From Schistocerca nitens (Eukaryota; Arthropoda; Insecta; Orthoptera; Acrididae), in the NCBI RefSeq assembly GCF_023898315.1, contig NC_064625.1:102720269-102784268 (forward strand): a stretch of DNA of 64,000 nucleotides. The letters are read 5' to 3'. Positions within the stretch are counted from its first letter, which is position 1. The number at the start of each line of letters is the position of its first letter. Below, one piece after another: positions 1 through 9,593 of this stretch. The position numbers were made by a program, and so were the translations under genes. The notes beneath the pieces were generated by a model. It searched no databases and was not told the origin of the DNA. It was given only the letters and a program-made list of their open reading frames with translations.

Positions 1-280
1 TTCCACATTCTACACTCTTATAATTATATTTGAGTCAGTAAAACTGTTTACCTTGTAAGTTCTGATTTAATCTCTTGACTGTATCCCAATGGGCTCAAAT
101 TACCAACACAACGTTTTTTTTTTTTTCCAGCTTGTAAGCGTTCCATAAAAATCATATTTGTGGCCCATGTATAATTGGTGCAAAATTGGATGATAAATAC
201 ATAAAGACATATCATAGTATGTGCACATCAACGTTTATGTAGATAGGAAAGAAACTGGGACAGTAAGTATAAAAAATGCG
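1..280. other. Intron sequence, nothing recognised
   Basis: AT-rich intron with a T run near 116-129. I recognise no coding, repeat or RNA feature here. Confidence 0.6.
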
Positions 281-419
281 CTGCTTCCAGAGCGGGAAGA
301 CGTGCCGGTCGCCGAATCCTCTCGGCGGATGTCGAGATTCGGTGTGCTGGCCAGCCTGTGGATGGTTTTTAAGGCGGTTTTCCATCTTCGTCGACGAATG
401 CGGGCTGGTTCCCCTAATT
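281..419 (+). repeat. Left part of an interspersed repeat split by the hAT element
   Basis: This GC-rich segment ends in ccctaatt at 412-419, which is duplicated at 2012-2019 on the other side of the hAT element. Removing the insert would join gggctggttcccctaatt to ctacctcagttacac, which matches a locust repeat I remember. The left limit is uncertain. Confidence 0.6.
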
Positions 420-544
420 CAGGGCTTAACAACTGGCCAGTTTTGAGCGCGAGTACTCGCGTCTGCTCAGGCACGTGCTCGCGAGCAGGTGCAAGGTCGC
501 GGAGTAGGGAGGGAGGGGAGGGAGGGGAAATGCGCGCGCACGTT

Positions 545-1704
545 TGAATGTGATATCGCGTTCGTAGCAGATTTAACTAGCCATCTGAATGCTTTGAACA
601 TTTTACTACAAGGTAAAGATTTGCTAATTACTCATGTAGTGGACTGACAAGGCAGCCAGTCCACAGTGACAGTAGCCGAAAGGGCACACGTACACACACG
701 CCGACTGGCGCGAAGTCTGGAACAGGATTCGTAATGAATGTGATAAAGAAAAGAACGTAGCTACTAGAACACTTAAGTTTTATATCGTCCTTTGGTATAC
801 ACCATTCTTGATGATACAAGTGAGACTATCTTGAGATACATGCAATGGTACAAATGGCGCCTTGCTAGGTCGTAGCCATTAACTTAGCTGAAGGCTATTC
901 TAACTGTCTCTCGGCAAATGAGAGAAAGACTTCGATCAGTGTAGTCGCTAGCAATGTCGTCGTACAACTGGGGCGAGTGCTAGTACGTCTCTCGAGACCT
1001 GCCTTGTGGGGGCGCTCGGTCTGCAATCCTGACAGTGGCGACACGCGGGTCCGACATGTACTAATGGACCGCGGCCGATTTAAGCTACCACCTAGCAAGT
1101 GTGGTGTCTGGTGATGACACCACAACTCATTTCATAGATCGAATACGAGCTTTTAAAATGAAGTTGACACTCTGGGTGAGTCAGCTGGAAACAGGAAACC
1201 TAGCTCATTTTCCTAAATTATCATCCATGCAAGATGTCACAAAGACTGTGAATGTTATTCACATAGTTTAGTTAATCAGCGCTTTCAAGATCTGACAGCA
1301 CTAGACAGTGATTTTGATCTGTTCTCTCCATATTCAGCGAATATTTAAGAGATTCGTCCTGAGCTGCAGCAAGAAATTATTGACCTGCAGTGTGACAGAG
1401 AATACAGAGATAAATTTCAGAACAAGAAAAACATTTTGGAATTTTACAGACACTTCCCTCGGGATAGATTTCCTCGTTTGCACAAACTGGCGGCTACAAT
1501 AATATCAATGTTCGGTTCCACGTATGTTTGTGAACAACTGTTCTCTGCAATGAAATGTAACAAGACGCACCTGAGAAACGCATTGTCTGATCGAAATTTA
1601 AACTGCACGCTGCGCCTAAAATGCACAAGAACAATTACTCCGAACATAGACGCAATTGTAAAGGGCAAAAAGTACAAGATAACCGAGAATCCCACACTTC
1701 AGTG
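545..1704 (+). pseudogene. hAT transposase relic (GTF2IRD2-like C-terminal part)
   Basis: Reading in pieces, 548-634 gives DIAFVADLTSHLNALNILLQ and then GKDLLIT. After the inserted LTR the frame resumes at 1125 with THFIDRIRAFKMKLTLWVSQ. Frameshifts and stops follow around 1265-1435. 1436-1704 gives FPRLHKLAATIISMFGSTYV and CEQLFSAMKCNKT, the hAT dimerisation region. This is the hAT lineage related to the vertebrate GTF2IRD2 domain. The N-terminal part, including any BED finger and the catalytic RNase-H core, is missing. It is dead. Confidence 0.85.
635..1124 (-). mobile_element. Solo LTR of a Gypsy-like retrotransposon
   Basis: On the minus strand the 490-bp unit begins TGTGGTGTCATC and ends CCACTACA, obeying the TG...CA rule. 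It is flanked by the 5-bp duplication actca (630-634 and 1125-1129). It interrupts the hAT transposase frame exactly. No internal region or second LTR is present, so it is a solo LTR from LTR-LTR recombination. Assignment to Gypsy is from memory of a similar locust LTR. Confidence 0.85.
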
Positions 1705-2011
1705 ACACCTTTCATTGTGTAACAGTTCACAAATTAATACGAATGCAGAGGTATACACTAAGCTAATAAAATTATGAGGCACGTGTACATTCTCCTTTAT
1801 TTGTTTCATTTGCCCCAGTAATAATTCGTGAGTGATATCCCTGCAGGTGGGCGCGGATTTACAGTGACTGGCGGCAGCTGTTCTGTGCCCCACGTGACTC
1901 TCCCCACTCTCCGCTCTGGTCCAGTAGTGGGGGTAGCGTGCTCGCGCTGCTCCGAGCTCGCGCCTTGCTGCTCACAGCTTGCTCCGCGAGCACGTATGTT
2001 GTGAAGCCCTG

Positions 2012-2335
2012 CCCTAATTCTACCTCAGTTACACTGTGTCAGCGATTGCTGCACAAACACCGTCTCCACGTATGCATCCACCGTAATTATTCTACCATGC
2101 AAACATTTGTGGTTACACTCGTCTGATATGTGACGTTCCTGCGGGAAAGGGGGGGGGGGGCACTGGAGGCCGAACCGTACAATAATCCTGGATTCTGTAT
2201 GGGGCGGCGGTGGGGTGGGTGGACTGCTGTGGCCTGTTGTGAGGTTGTGAACCACTGAGGGCTCCTGCGCGGGACGAAGCCTCTCCGTCGTTTCTAGGTC
2301 CCCGTTTAGTAAAAGAGAAGAAGAGGAAGTATAAA
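2012..2335 (+). repeat. Right part of the interspersed repeat split by hAT
   Basis: It begins with the TSD copy ccctaatt and continues ctacctcagttacactgtgtc. It includes a G run at 2150-2160 and ends near ccccgtttagtaaaag. It continues 281-419 across the hAT insertion. The class is unknown to me; it may be the 3' part of a non-coding retroelement. Confidence 0.55.
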
Positions 2336-2457
2336 AAATCAAAGTGGGGGCCGATTATACCACCTCATCCTCTATAAATACGCATTCTTCAGCGGGCGGT
2401 GTCAATCTCATTTAAATCCTTCCTTGCGTACAATCGCGTCATCTTACAAAACACTTA

Positions 2458-3415
2458 CAAGGGAACCTCCCCATCGCACCCCCCTCACATTTAGTTATAA
2501 GTTGGCACAGTGGATAGGCCTTGAAAAACTGAACACAGATCAATCGAGAAAACGGGAAGAAGTTGTGTGGAAGTATGAAAAAAATTAGTAAAATATACAA
2601 ACTGAGTAGTCCATGCGCAAGATAGGCAACATCAAGTAGAATTTCTGCCCAGGAGCGCCGTGGTCCCGTGGTTAGCGTGAGTAGCTGCGGAACGAGGGGT
2701 CCTTGGTTCAAGTCTTCCCTCAACTGAAAATTTTACTTTCTTTATTTTCCCAAAGTTATGATCTGTCCGTTCGTTCAGTGACGTCTCTGTTCACTGTAGT
2801 AAGTTTAGTGTCTGTGTTTTGCGACCGCACCGCAAAACCGTGCGATTAGTAGACGAAAGGACGTGCCTCTCCAATTGGAACCGAAAACATTTGATCGCAA
2901 GGTCATAGGTCAACCGATTCCTCCATAGGAAAACACGTCTGATATATTCTATACGACACTGGTGACGGCATGTGCGTCACATGACAGGAATATGTTGTCG
3001 ACCCACCTAATTTGTACACCTAGCGAATGGGTAAAAAGATTCTTCTACCTTGCCCGATTTAGGTTTTCTTGTGGATATGATAATCACTCCCAAAAAGGTG
3101 ACGAAAACATAAGAGTTTGTCACATAAACTGAAAATAAAAAATTAAACTTTTCACTTGAGGGAAGACTTGAACCTAGGACCTCTCGTTCCGTAGCTGCTG
3201 TCGCTAACCACGGGACCACGGCGCTTCTTGACTCCCATTGTCCTTGATGTTGCCTATGTTCGCATGGACTACTCAGTTTGAATATTTTATTAATTTTTTC
3301 ATAGTTCCACACAACTTCTTCCTGTTTTCTCGATCTGTGTTCAGTTTTTCAAGGCCTATCCACTGTGCCAACTTATAACTAAATGTGAGTGGGGTGCGAT
3401 GGGGAGGTTCCCTTG
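2458..3415. mobile_element. Long-TIR foldback element with tRNA-like arms
   Basis: The ends are CAAGGGAACCTCCCC and its inverse, flanked by TTA (2455-2457 and 3416-3418). The arms pair for roughly 300 bp each: 2458-2745 against 3150-3415. Each arm carries a tRNA-like block with B-box-type ggttcaagtcttccctc (2706-2722) and its inverted copy near 3157-3175. The centre, about 400 bp, has no coding capacity. A 3-bp TTA TSD suggests a PIF/Harbinger-type MITE, but no transposase is present to confirm it. Confidence 0.8.
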
Positions 3416-3612
3416 TTAGAATACTTAAAACACCGACGTCTCAGAACTGTTGCAGCAGCCTTCTTCAGGGTATAGACAATTTAGGTGAGGAGTGGTGCTT
3501 CAGTATGTTGCATTTTAACTGTGTCTATAGATCACCAACGTCATATACCTTAAAATTTATCGGCACTGAAGTATCACTGTTAGGAGAGAGGAAACGCGTG
3601 TGTAGAAGACTA

Positions 3613-3808
3613 AAAAAAAAATGGCTCTGAGCACTATGGGACTCAACATCTGAGGTCATCAGTCCCCTAGAACTTAGAACTACTTAAACCTAACTAACCT
3701 AACGACAACACACACGTCCATGCCCGAGGCAGGATTCGAACCTGCGACCGTAGCGGTCGCGCGGTTACAGACTGTAGCGCCTAGAACCGCTCGGCCACCC
3801 CGGCCGGC
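3613..3808 (-). mobile_element. SINE-A copy
   Basis: tRNA-derived SINE in minus orientation. The head near 3735-3808 carries the gaacctgcgac/ctcggccacc tRNA-like boxes and the tail lies at 3620-3700. The flanking TSD is tgtagaagacta (3601-3612 and 3809-3820). Confidence 0.93.
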
Positions 3809-4109
3809 TGTAGAAGACTATTGGTGGATCAACCAACTTGCTGCAAGTTATTATGAGCGGAGGCCGTGGTTTCAAGCTGTCATTTACGAAGAAAAGATCT
3901 CCGTTGCGGCCACGCTGTTTGTTAGTTTAGGCGGTTGTGGTAGCACAGTGTCCGGCTATGAAACGCCCTGCTAAGCCCGCAGGGCAGGACAAGTACTAGG
4001 AATTGTGGAAGTGGGCCAGAATGAGCGGGTGTCAGTTACACTCCAAACATAACACTTTATTTAGTTGTCCAAACATTACAGCGCAACTTCTAAGCTTGAC
4101 TATCGACAG

Positions 4110-4560
4110 AGAAACGGGGTGCACTCAGCCCTTGTGAGGCAAACTGAGGTTCAAATGGTTCAAATATCTCTGAGCAGTATGGGACTTAACTGCTGAGGTC
4201 ATCAGTCCCCTAGAACTTAGAACTACTTAAACCTAACTAACCTAAGGACATCACACACATCCATGCCCGAGGCAGGATTCGAACCTGCGACCGTAGCGGT
4301 CACGCGGTTCCAGACTGAAGCGCCTAGAACAGCACGGCCACACCGGCCGGCTCAAACTGAGAAGATAATCGATTGAGAAGTAGCGTCTCCGGTGTCGTAA
4401 ACTGACATACGGCCGGGAGAGCGGTGTGCTGACCACATGCACTTCCATATCCACGTCCAGTGACGCAAATATGCTGTGAAAGACATGGCGGTCGGTCGGT
4501 ACTATTGGGCCTTCCGAGGCCTGTTCGGACGGTATTTTCGCCTATTCAGACACAATATGC
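4110..4560 (+). mobile_element. SINE-C copy, 5' truncated, split by SINE-A
   Basis: The segments 4110-4148 (ggtgcactcagccc...) and 4362-4560 (gattgagaagtagcgtctcc..., ...gggccttccgaggcctgttc) are the body of the same family seen at 14720-15063. The tRNA-like head is missing. The SINE-A at 4149-4352 lies inside it. Confidence 0.7.
4149..4352 (-). mobile_element. SINE-A copy nested in SINE-C
   Basis: Complete minus-strand SINE-A from ttcaaatggttc to ccggccggct. The TSD is caaactgag (4140-4148 and 4353-4361). Confidence 0.92.
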
Positions 4561-4939
4561 TACATTTCTTTACGCTTAGGGTCAACTGGGAATTATTGCA
4601 CCAACCGTCTATCCCCTGCAGGTCATCCTGCAATTCGCTACAGTTTTGTAGCGTTGCACATTCCTATAGATGACTGCATCGACCACTATAGGCATTAAGG
4701 ATTTTCCGTCATTTTTTTTTTTACATTCTAATTCGTTCTCCTGTGTCTTATTGTCCAGTCTGCATATGTGCCACTCTTCTTGGTTCCACCTCCCAGTACA
4801 GTTTTTAATTATTATCTTAATGTAATCTATTCACCAAACTGTCAAATTCCTAAGATTCTGTATGAAGACTGGTGATCTTGCAGCTCTCGAAGAATGAAAT
4901 TACAATGAAATCCACACCTTTAGCTGCTTACAGTTGAAA
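4561..4939. other. Intron, nothing recognised
   Basis: Mixed-composition intron with a T run near 4711-4721. No feature recognised. Confidence 0.5.
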
Positions 4940-5222
4940 ATGTGTGCCCCGACCGGGACTCGAGCCCGAGATCTCCTGTTTACATGACAGACGCTCTACC
5001 CCGCCCCCCCCCCCCCCCACCCCCTGAGCCACCGACGACACAGAGGATAGTGCGACTGCAGGCACTTATCCTTTTCACGCTCCCCGTGAGACCCACATTT
5101 TCAACTTACTGTCCACACACTACATTTGTAGTGCTCCTGTCCACTATACTTATCACTCGCGGCAGTCAATCGACCGATTCCCGTAAGAGTTCTGGCAATG
5201 TGAGTGCATCCGCACTGGAGAA
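4940..5222 (-). mobile_element. SINE-D, tRNA-derived repeat
   Basis: gtgtgccccgaccgggactcgagcccgagat is an inverted tRNA T-arm/B-box region, followed by ctctacc and, after a C homopolymer (5003-5018), ctgagccaccga as the A-box side. The non-tRNA body runs to ccgcactgg. The C run expands what should be a short D-arm region. Family recognised from memory. Confidence 0.7.
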
Positions 5223-5225
5223 CCT

Positions 5226-5329
5226 CAGGACATCACACACATCCATGCCCGAGGCAGGATTCGAACCTGCGACCGTAGCGGTCGCCCGATTCCTGGCTGA
5301 AGAGCCTAGAACCGCTCGGCCACAACGGT
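5226..5329 (-). mobile_element. SINE-A fragment (head only)
   Basis: About 105 bp from ggacatcacacac to ctcggccacaac, containing the tRNA-like head. The tail half is absent. Confidence 0.8.
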
Positions 5330-5639
5330 GTAGATTATATTTAAAAATATTAAATAAAATACTTCCCATATGTGTTTATAAGTGATATATGTACCATTTT
5401 ATTCGGAAAATTCCAAATTTTATTACTACATAAAAATCCTTCAACAAAATCGACCTAGTACTTACATATAAAACATGGCACGGCATCAAAGTTTCTCTAT
5501 ATTGAAATAGAGCTGTTTTGCTCGATACATTTGTCTGAAGTCCAACCAGTTATTACAACTTCCATTTCCCTGTTTCTAGCTTAATTCCGTCCGTTTTCAG
5601 CTCAATAACTGACTGACGAGGACAGAAAGCTGCTAGAGC
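5330..5639. other. AT-rich intron, nothing recognised
   Basis: No convincing coding, RNA or repeat signal. Confidence 0.5.
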
Positions 5640-5892
5640 TTCCAGTGGAGTCTGTGAGCGAAATCAGACTTTCCAATAGACAACCGTCACGGAGAATCGA
5701 AGCTAATGATCTCAGTTTTGATGAGGCGGAAGGTAGAGACTGCCCACACTACGCTTGTCCGTCCTCTGCTAGAGTACTGCTGTGCTGTATTGGATCCCTA
5801 CCAGATAGGACTGGCGCCGGACATCGAAAGAGTTCAAAGTAGAGCAGCCCGTTTTGTATTATCGCGAAGTAGGGGAGAGAGTGCCATGGATA

Positions 5893-7270
5893 TATTATTT
5901 TATTTTTTTTATTTATTTATTGATTTATTTAACCTGGCAAGATTAGGTCCATCAGGCCCTCTCTTACATCTAACCAGGCATTCTACTTATTTTACATTCA
6001 TACGTTTTTGTAGGCATGTTAAACTACATCTAGTATAAAAAGTGAAATAAACAATTTGAAAGGTACACCTGGAAAAATACATACATATAGAGTTTATATT
6101 CGTAGATCATAAGTACTGTTATAATTAGACATTATTGAAGAGACAGATTTTATATGGGAGTGCTGGCAGCAGGGAGTATGAGGGAGACTCATGGCGAAGG
6201 GAGGAGAAGAATAGAGAGCCATGATGAAACATAACTAAGGAAATATAAAGGAAAAGAAGATTGTGTGGCTAATAGAGGTAGATGAAGAGGAAGGCATCTC
6301 AGGAGCAAGATAGGATACGCTAGCTTTGCTATTTGACAGATGAGAGGATTGGCCTTGTATATTAATTTTGTGGAGAACTTTATGAGGATGATAGTAGGAA
6401 ATGCTTCAACTTCTTCTTAAAAGCAGCAGGAGATTGAATTTTGCGCAAGGTAAGGGGCAGTTTGTTCCAGAGGCGGACAGCGGCAACTGAGAAGGAGTTT
6501 GCAAAAGTTTTTGTTTTGTGAGTGGGCACAGTTAGGATACCAAATAAGAGTGACCTCGTGTTTCGATTATGATGGCATGACAGGTTTTTAATCTCTGAAG
6601 CAAGGTACTGGGGTGCTTGCGCGACGAGGAGTCGGTGGAGTAGACATAGAGTGTGGTAGTCACGCAATTTGTCCGGCCGCAGCCACCCTAGCTGGGAGTA
6701 TGCAGCACTAACACGATCATATCGGCGAATGTTGCAGGTGTAACGCACACAGGCATTCATGGTTAGCTCTAGCCGTCTTTTGTTTTCACTACTCATGCCT
6801 TGTTGAATCACATCACAATAGTGGAGGTTCGGTAGAACGAGTGCTTGCACGAGCTGGCGTTTCAAGTCCTGTGGAAATATGTTCCGAAACTTTTTGAGAG
6901 CATAGAGACAAGCAGACGTCTTTCGGCACACTGCGACTGTATTCTCCGCCCAGTTGAGATGCTCATCCAAAGTTACACCCAAGTTCTTCACTGTTTTCTG
7001 ATACGGTATTGGAGTACCGTCGAGCAGAATAGGAGGTAGCCGTTCGCGGAAATCTGAACTTATTAATTTCTGATGGGCTATTAAGATTACTTGCGTCTTT
7101 TTTGCATTTAGTTTAAGCCCCAGGTTTTTCGCCCATGTCACTACTGAAGACAGATCATCATTCATCTGAGCGATTGCAGTGTTTACATCTTCAGGTCTGA
7201 CGCTTAGGTAGAGCTGGAGGCCGTCGGCATAGAAATGATATTTACAGGAGGACAGAACCGACGAAGTATC
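5893..7270 (-). mobile_element. CR1/L2-type LINE fragment inserted in LINE-A
   Basis: Minus-strand LINE, 5' truncated, with its A/T-rich 3' end on the left (5895-5935). It interrupts the LINE-A reading frame between the ...ESAMDI codons and the GWKS codons. An imperfect duplication of the atggatat/atggaaat type is at the edges. The element lacks everything upstream of the RT palm. Confidence 0.75.
6380..7270 (-). pseudogene. CR1/L2-type reverse transcriptase C-terminal half
   Basis: Open for 261 codons from 7165 to 6380, and the frame extends upstream to about 7240. It begins with FYADGLQLYLSV, where the catalytic YADD motif reads YADG, so activity is lost. WAKNLGLKLNAKKTQ and VKNLGVTLDEHLNW are the RT thumb motifs. 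The end SFSVAAVRLWNKLPLTLR followed by LKHFLLSSS is the standard C-terminus of CR1/L2-like ORF2. No endonuclease is present. Confidence 0.85.
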
Positions 7271-7486
7271 GTCGACGTGGGATGGAAATCATTAAAACAA
7301 AAACGTTTTTCGCTGCGGTGAGCTCAAATTTCAGTCACATTTTCCTGTAAATGTGAAAATATTTTAATGTCGCCAACCTACATAGGGAGAAATCATACTC
7401 ATAGTAAAATAGGAAAAATTAGAACTCATACAGAAAGATTTAATGGTTCGTTTTTCGCTCGCGCTATTCGAGAGTGGAATAGTAGA

Positions 7487-7702
7487 AAATTGGAAATTTG
7501 TGGTAAGGTCGTATGGGACCAAACTGCCGAGGTCATCGGTCCCTAAGCTTACACACTACTTCATCGAACTTAAAACTAACTTACGCTAAGGACGACACAC
7601 ACACACACACACCCATGTCAGAGGGAGGACTCGAACCTCCGACGAGGGGAGCTGCGTGGACCGTAACAAGACGCCTGAGACTGCTCGGCTACCCCGCGCG
7701 GC
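7487..7702 (-). mobile_element. SINE-B copy nested in LINE-A
   Basis: tRNA-derived SINE with gactcgaacctccgacg as inverted B box and ctcggctaccccgcgcgg as the head end. The TSD is ggaatagtaga (7476-7486 and 7703-7713). It carries a short (CA)n at 7597-7610. Confidence 0.92.
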
Positions 7703-7869
7703 GGAATAGTAGAGAAATACGCTGAGGGAGGTTTGAAGAATGTGAATTTCAAAGTAGTCATGTATAAGTAGATGTAGATGTAGACGTAGACGTTCCCACG
7801 TCTGCAGCGACCAAGGGCTTGTCATACTACGTCATAAATGCAAAGTCGTGCGACGTCAGTGGCTAGATA

Positions 7870-9291
7870 CACTCCTGGAAATGGAAAAAAGAACACATTG
7901 ACACCGGTGTGTCAGACCCACCATACTTGCTCCGCACACTGCGAGAGGGCTGTACAAGCAATGATCACACGCACGGCACAGCGGACACACCAGGAACCGC
8001 GGTGTTGGCCGTCGAATGGCGCTAGCTGCGCAGCATTTGTGCACCGCCGCCGTCAGTGTCAGCCAGTTTGCCGTGGCATACGGAGCTCCATCGCCGTCTT
8101 TAACGCTGGTAGCATGCCGCGACAGCGTGGACGTGAACCGTATGTACAGTTGACGGACTTTGAGCGAGGGCGTATAGTGGGCATGCGGGAGGCCGGGTGG
8201 ACGTACCGCCGAATTGCTCAACACGTGGGGCGTGAGGTCTCCACAGTACATCGATGTTGTCGCCAGTGGTCGGCGGAAGGTGCACGTGCCCGTCGACCTG
8301 GGACCGGACCGCAGCGACGCACGGATGCACGCCAAGACCGTAGGATCCTACGCAGTGCCGTAGGGGACCGCACCGCCACTTCCCAGCAAATTAGGGACAC
8401 TGTTGCTCCTGGGGTATCGGCGAGGACCATTCGCAACCGTCTCCATGAAGCTGGGCTACGGTCCCGCACACCGTTAGGCCATCTTCCGCTCACGCCCCAA
8501 CATCGTGCAGCCCGCCTCCAGTGGTGTCGCGACAGGCGTGAATGGACGGACGAATGGAGACGTGTCGTCTTCAGCGATGAGAGTCGCTTCTGCCTTGGTG
8601 CCAATGATGGTCGTATGCGTGTTTGGCGCCGTGCAGGTGAGCGCCACAATCAGGACTGCATACGACCGAGGCACACAGGGCCAACACCCGGCATCATGGT
8701 GTGGGGAGCGATCTCCTACACTGGCCGTACACCACTGGTGATCGTCGAGGGGACACTGAATAGTGCACGGTACATCCAAACCGTCATCGAACCCATCGTT
8801 CTACCATTCCTAGACCGGCAAGGGAACTTGCTGTTCCAACAGGACAATGCACGTCCGCATGTATCCCGTGCCACCCAACGTGCTCTAGAAGGTGTAAGTC
8901 AACTACCCTGCCCAGCAAGATCTCCGGATCTGTCCCCCATTGAGCATGTTTGGGACTGGATGAAGCGTCGTCTCACGCGGTCTGCACGTCCAGCACGAAC
9001 GCTGGTCCAACTGAGGCGCCAGGTGGAAATGGCATGGCAAGCCGTTCCACAGGACTACATCCAGCATCTCTCCGATCGTCTCCATGGGAGAATAGCAGCC
9101 TGCATTGCTGCGAAAGGTGGATATACACTGTACTAGTGCCGACATTGTGCATGCTCTGTTGCCTGTGTCTATGTGCCTGTGGTTCTGTCAGTGTGATCAT
9201 GTGATGTATCTGACCCCAGGAATGTGTCAATAAAGTTTCCCCTTCCTGGGACAATGAATTCACGGTGTTCTTATTTCAATTTCCAGGAGTG
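7870..9291 (+). mobile_element. Tc1-1 copy 1, apparently complete Tc1-like transposon
   Basis: TIRs CACTCCTGGAAATGGAAAAA and inverse CACTCCTGGAAATTGAAATA, flanked by TA on both sides (7868-7869, 9292-9293). Length 1422 bp. It contains one uninterrupted transposase frame. Copy 2 at 44875-46295 is 1421 bp and nearly identical, so the family moved recently. Confidence 0.95.
8114..9136 (+). CDS. Tc1-like transposase, intact 340 codons
   Basis: The start is the ATG of agcatgccgcgaca at 8114, giving MPRQRGREPYVQLTDFERG; 340 residues is a normal Tc1 length. The N-terminal paired-like HTH has GWTYRRIAQHVGREVSTVHR, and a second HTH contains TSQQIRDTVAPGVSARTIRN. The DDE domain has first Asp in VVFSDESRFCL, second in LFQQDNARPH (codon 8843) and Glu in SPIEHVWD (codon 8942). 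That gives 32 residues between the second Asp and Glu, against 34 in classical Tc1. There is no stop or frameshift, so it could encode an active cut-and-paste transposase. It is in sense orientation within the host intron. Confidence 0.95.
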   Translation: MPRQRGREPYVQLTDFERGRIVGMREAGWTYRRIAQHVGREVSTVHRCCRQWSAEGARARRPGTGPQRRTDARQDRRILRSAVGDRTATSQQIRDTVAPGVSARTIRNRLHEAGLRSRTPLGHLPLTPQHRAARLQWCRDRREWTDEWRRVVFSDESRFCLGANDGRMRVWRRAGERHNQDCIRPRHTGPTPGIMVWGAISYTGRTPLVIVEGTLNSARYIQTVIEPIVLPFLDRQGNLLFQQDNARPHVSRATQRALEGVSQLPCPARSPDLSPIEHVWDWMKRRLTRSARPARTLVQLRRQVEMAWQAVPQDYIQHLSDRLHGRIAACIAAKGGYTLY

Positions 9292-9593
9292 TATAACCCG
9301 AGGCCAAGTTCGTCGCGTGCTATCAAACACGCAGTCAAGAATTACTAAATTCGTCTGAAATAGTTACTCGCTCGCTGCCAGAGGCGGCTGCTGGCAGTCG
9401 TAAGACCCGTAAAGTCACGTGCTGTGACGTACGCCACACGGCCTGTCTCTCGTGCCGGCCGCGGTGGCCGAGCGGTTCTAGGCGCTTCAGTCCGGAACCG
9501 CGCAACTGCTACGGTCGGAGGTTCGAATTCTGCCTCGGACATGGATATGTGTGATGTCCTTCGGTTAGTTAGGTTTAAGTAGTTCTAAGTTCT

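Larger units (their letters stand above)
420..2011 (+). mobile_element. hAT DNA transposon relic with TIRs and 8-bp TSD
   Basis: The left end starts CAGGGCTTAACAAC and the reverse complement of the right end starts CAGGGCTTCACAAC, giving terminal inverted repeats. The target-site duplication is ccctaatt (412-419 and 2012-2019); eight bases is the hAT length. Subterminal regions carry repeated CTCGCGAGCA-like words. It holds a broken transposase and a solo LTR that landed inside it. Net length without the LTR is about 1.1 kb, so it is also internally deleted. Confidence 0.88.
5640..7795 (+). mobile_element. LINE-A copy 1, 5' truncated and twice interrupted
   Basis: Segments 5700-5892, about 7270-7486 and 7703-7795 are parts of one + strand LINE-A. 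The first encodes TAHTTLVRPLLEYCCAVLDP followed by YQIGLAPDIERVQ, the C-terminal RT/thumb region. The second continues GWKSLKQKRF, a stop, then CENILMSPTYIGRNH. The third ends in the family's gtagatgtagatgtagacg tail. The copy at 36913-38226 confirms the order. A different LINE (5893-7270) and a SINE-B (7487-7702) sit inside it. Confidence 0.85.

Noticed and set aside
7856..8649. Long minus-strand open frames opposite the Tc1-1 transposase
   Set aside because: They are GC-rich shadows of the real + strand transposase and match no motif.
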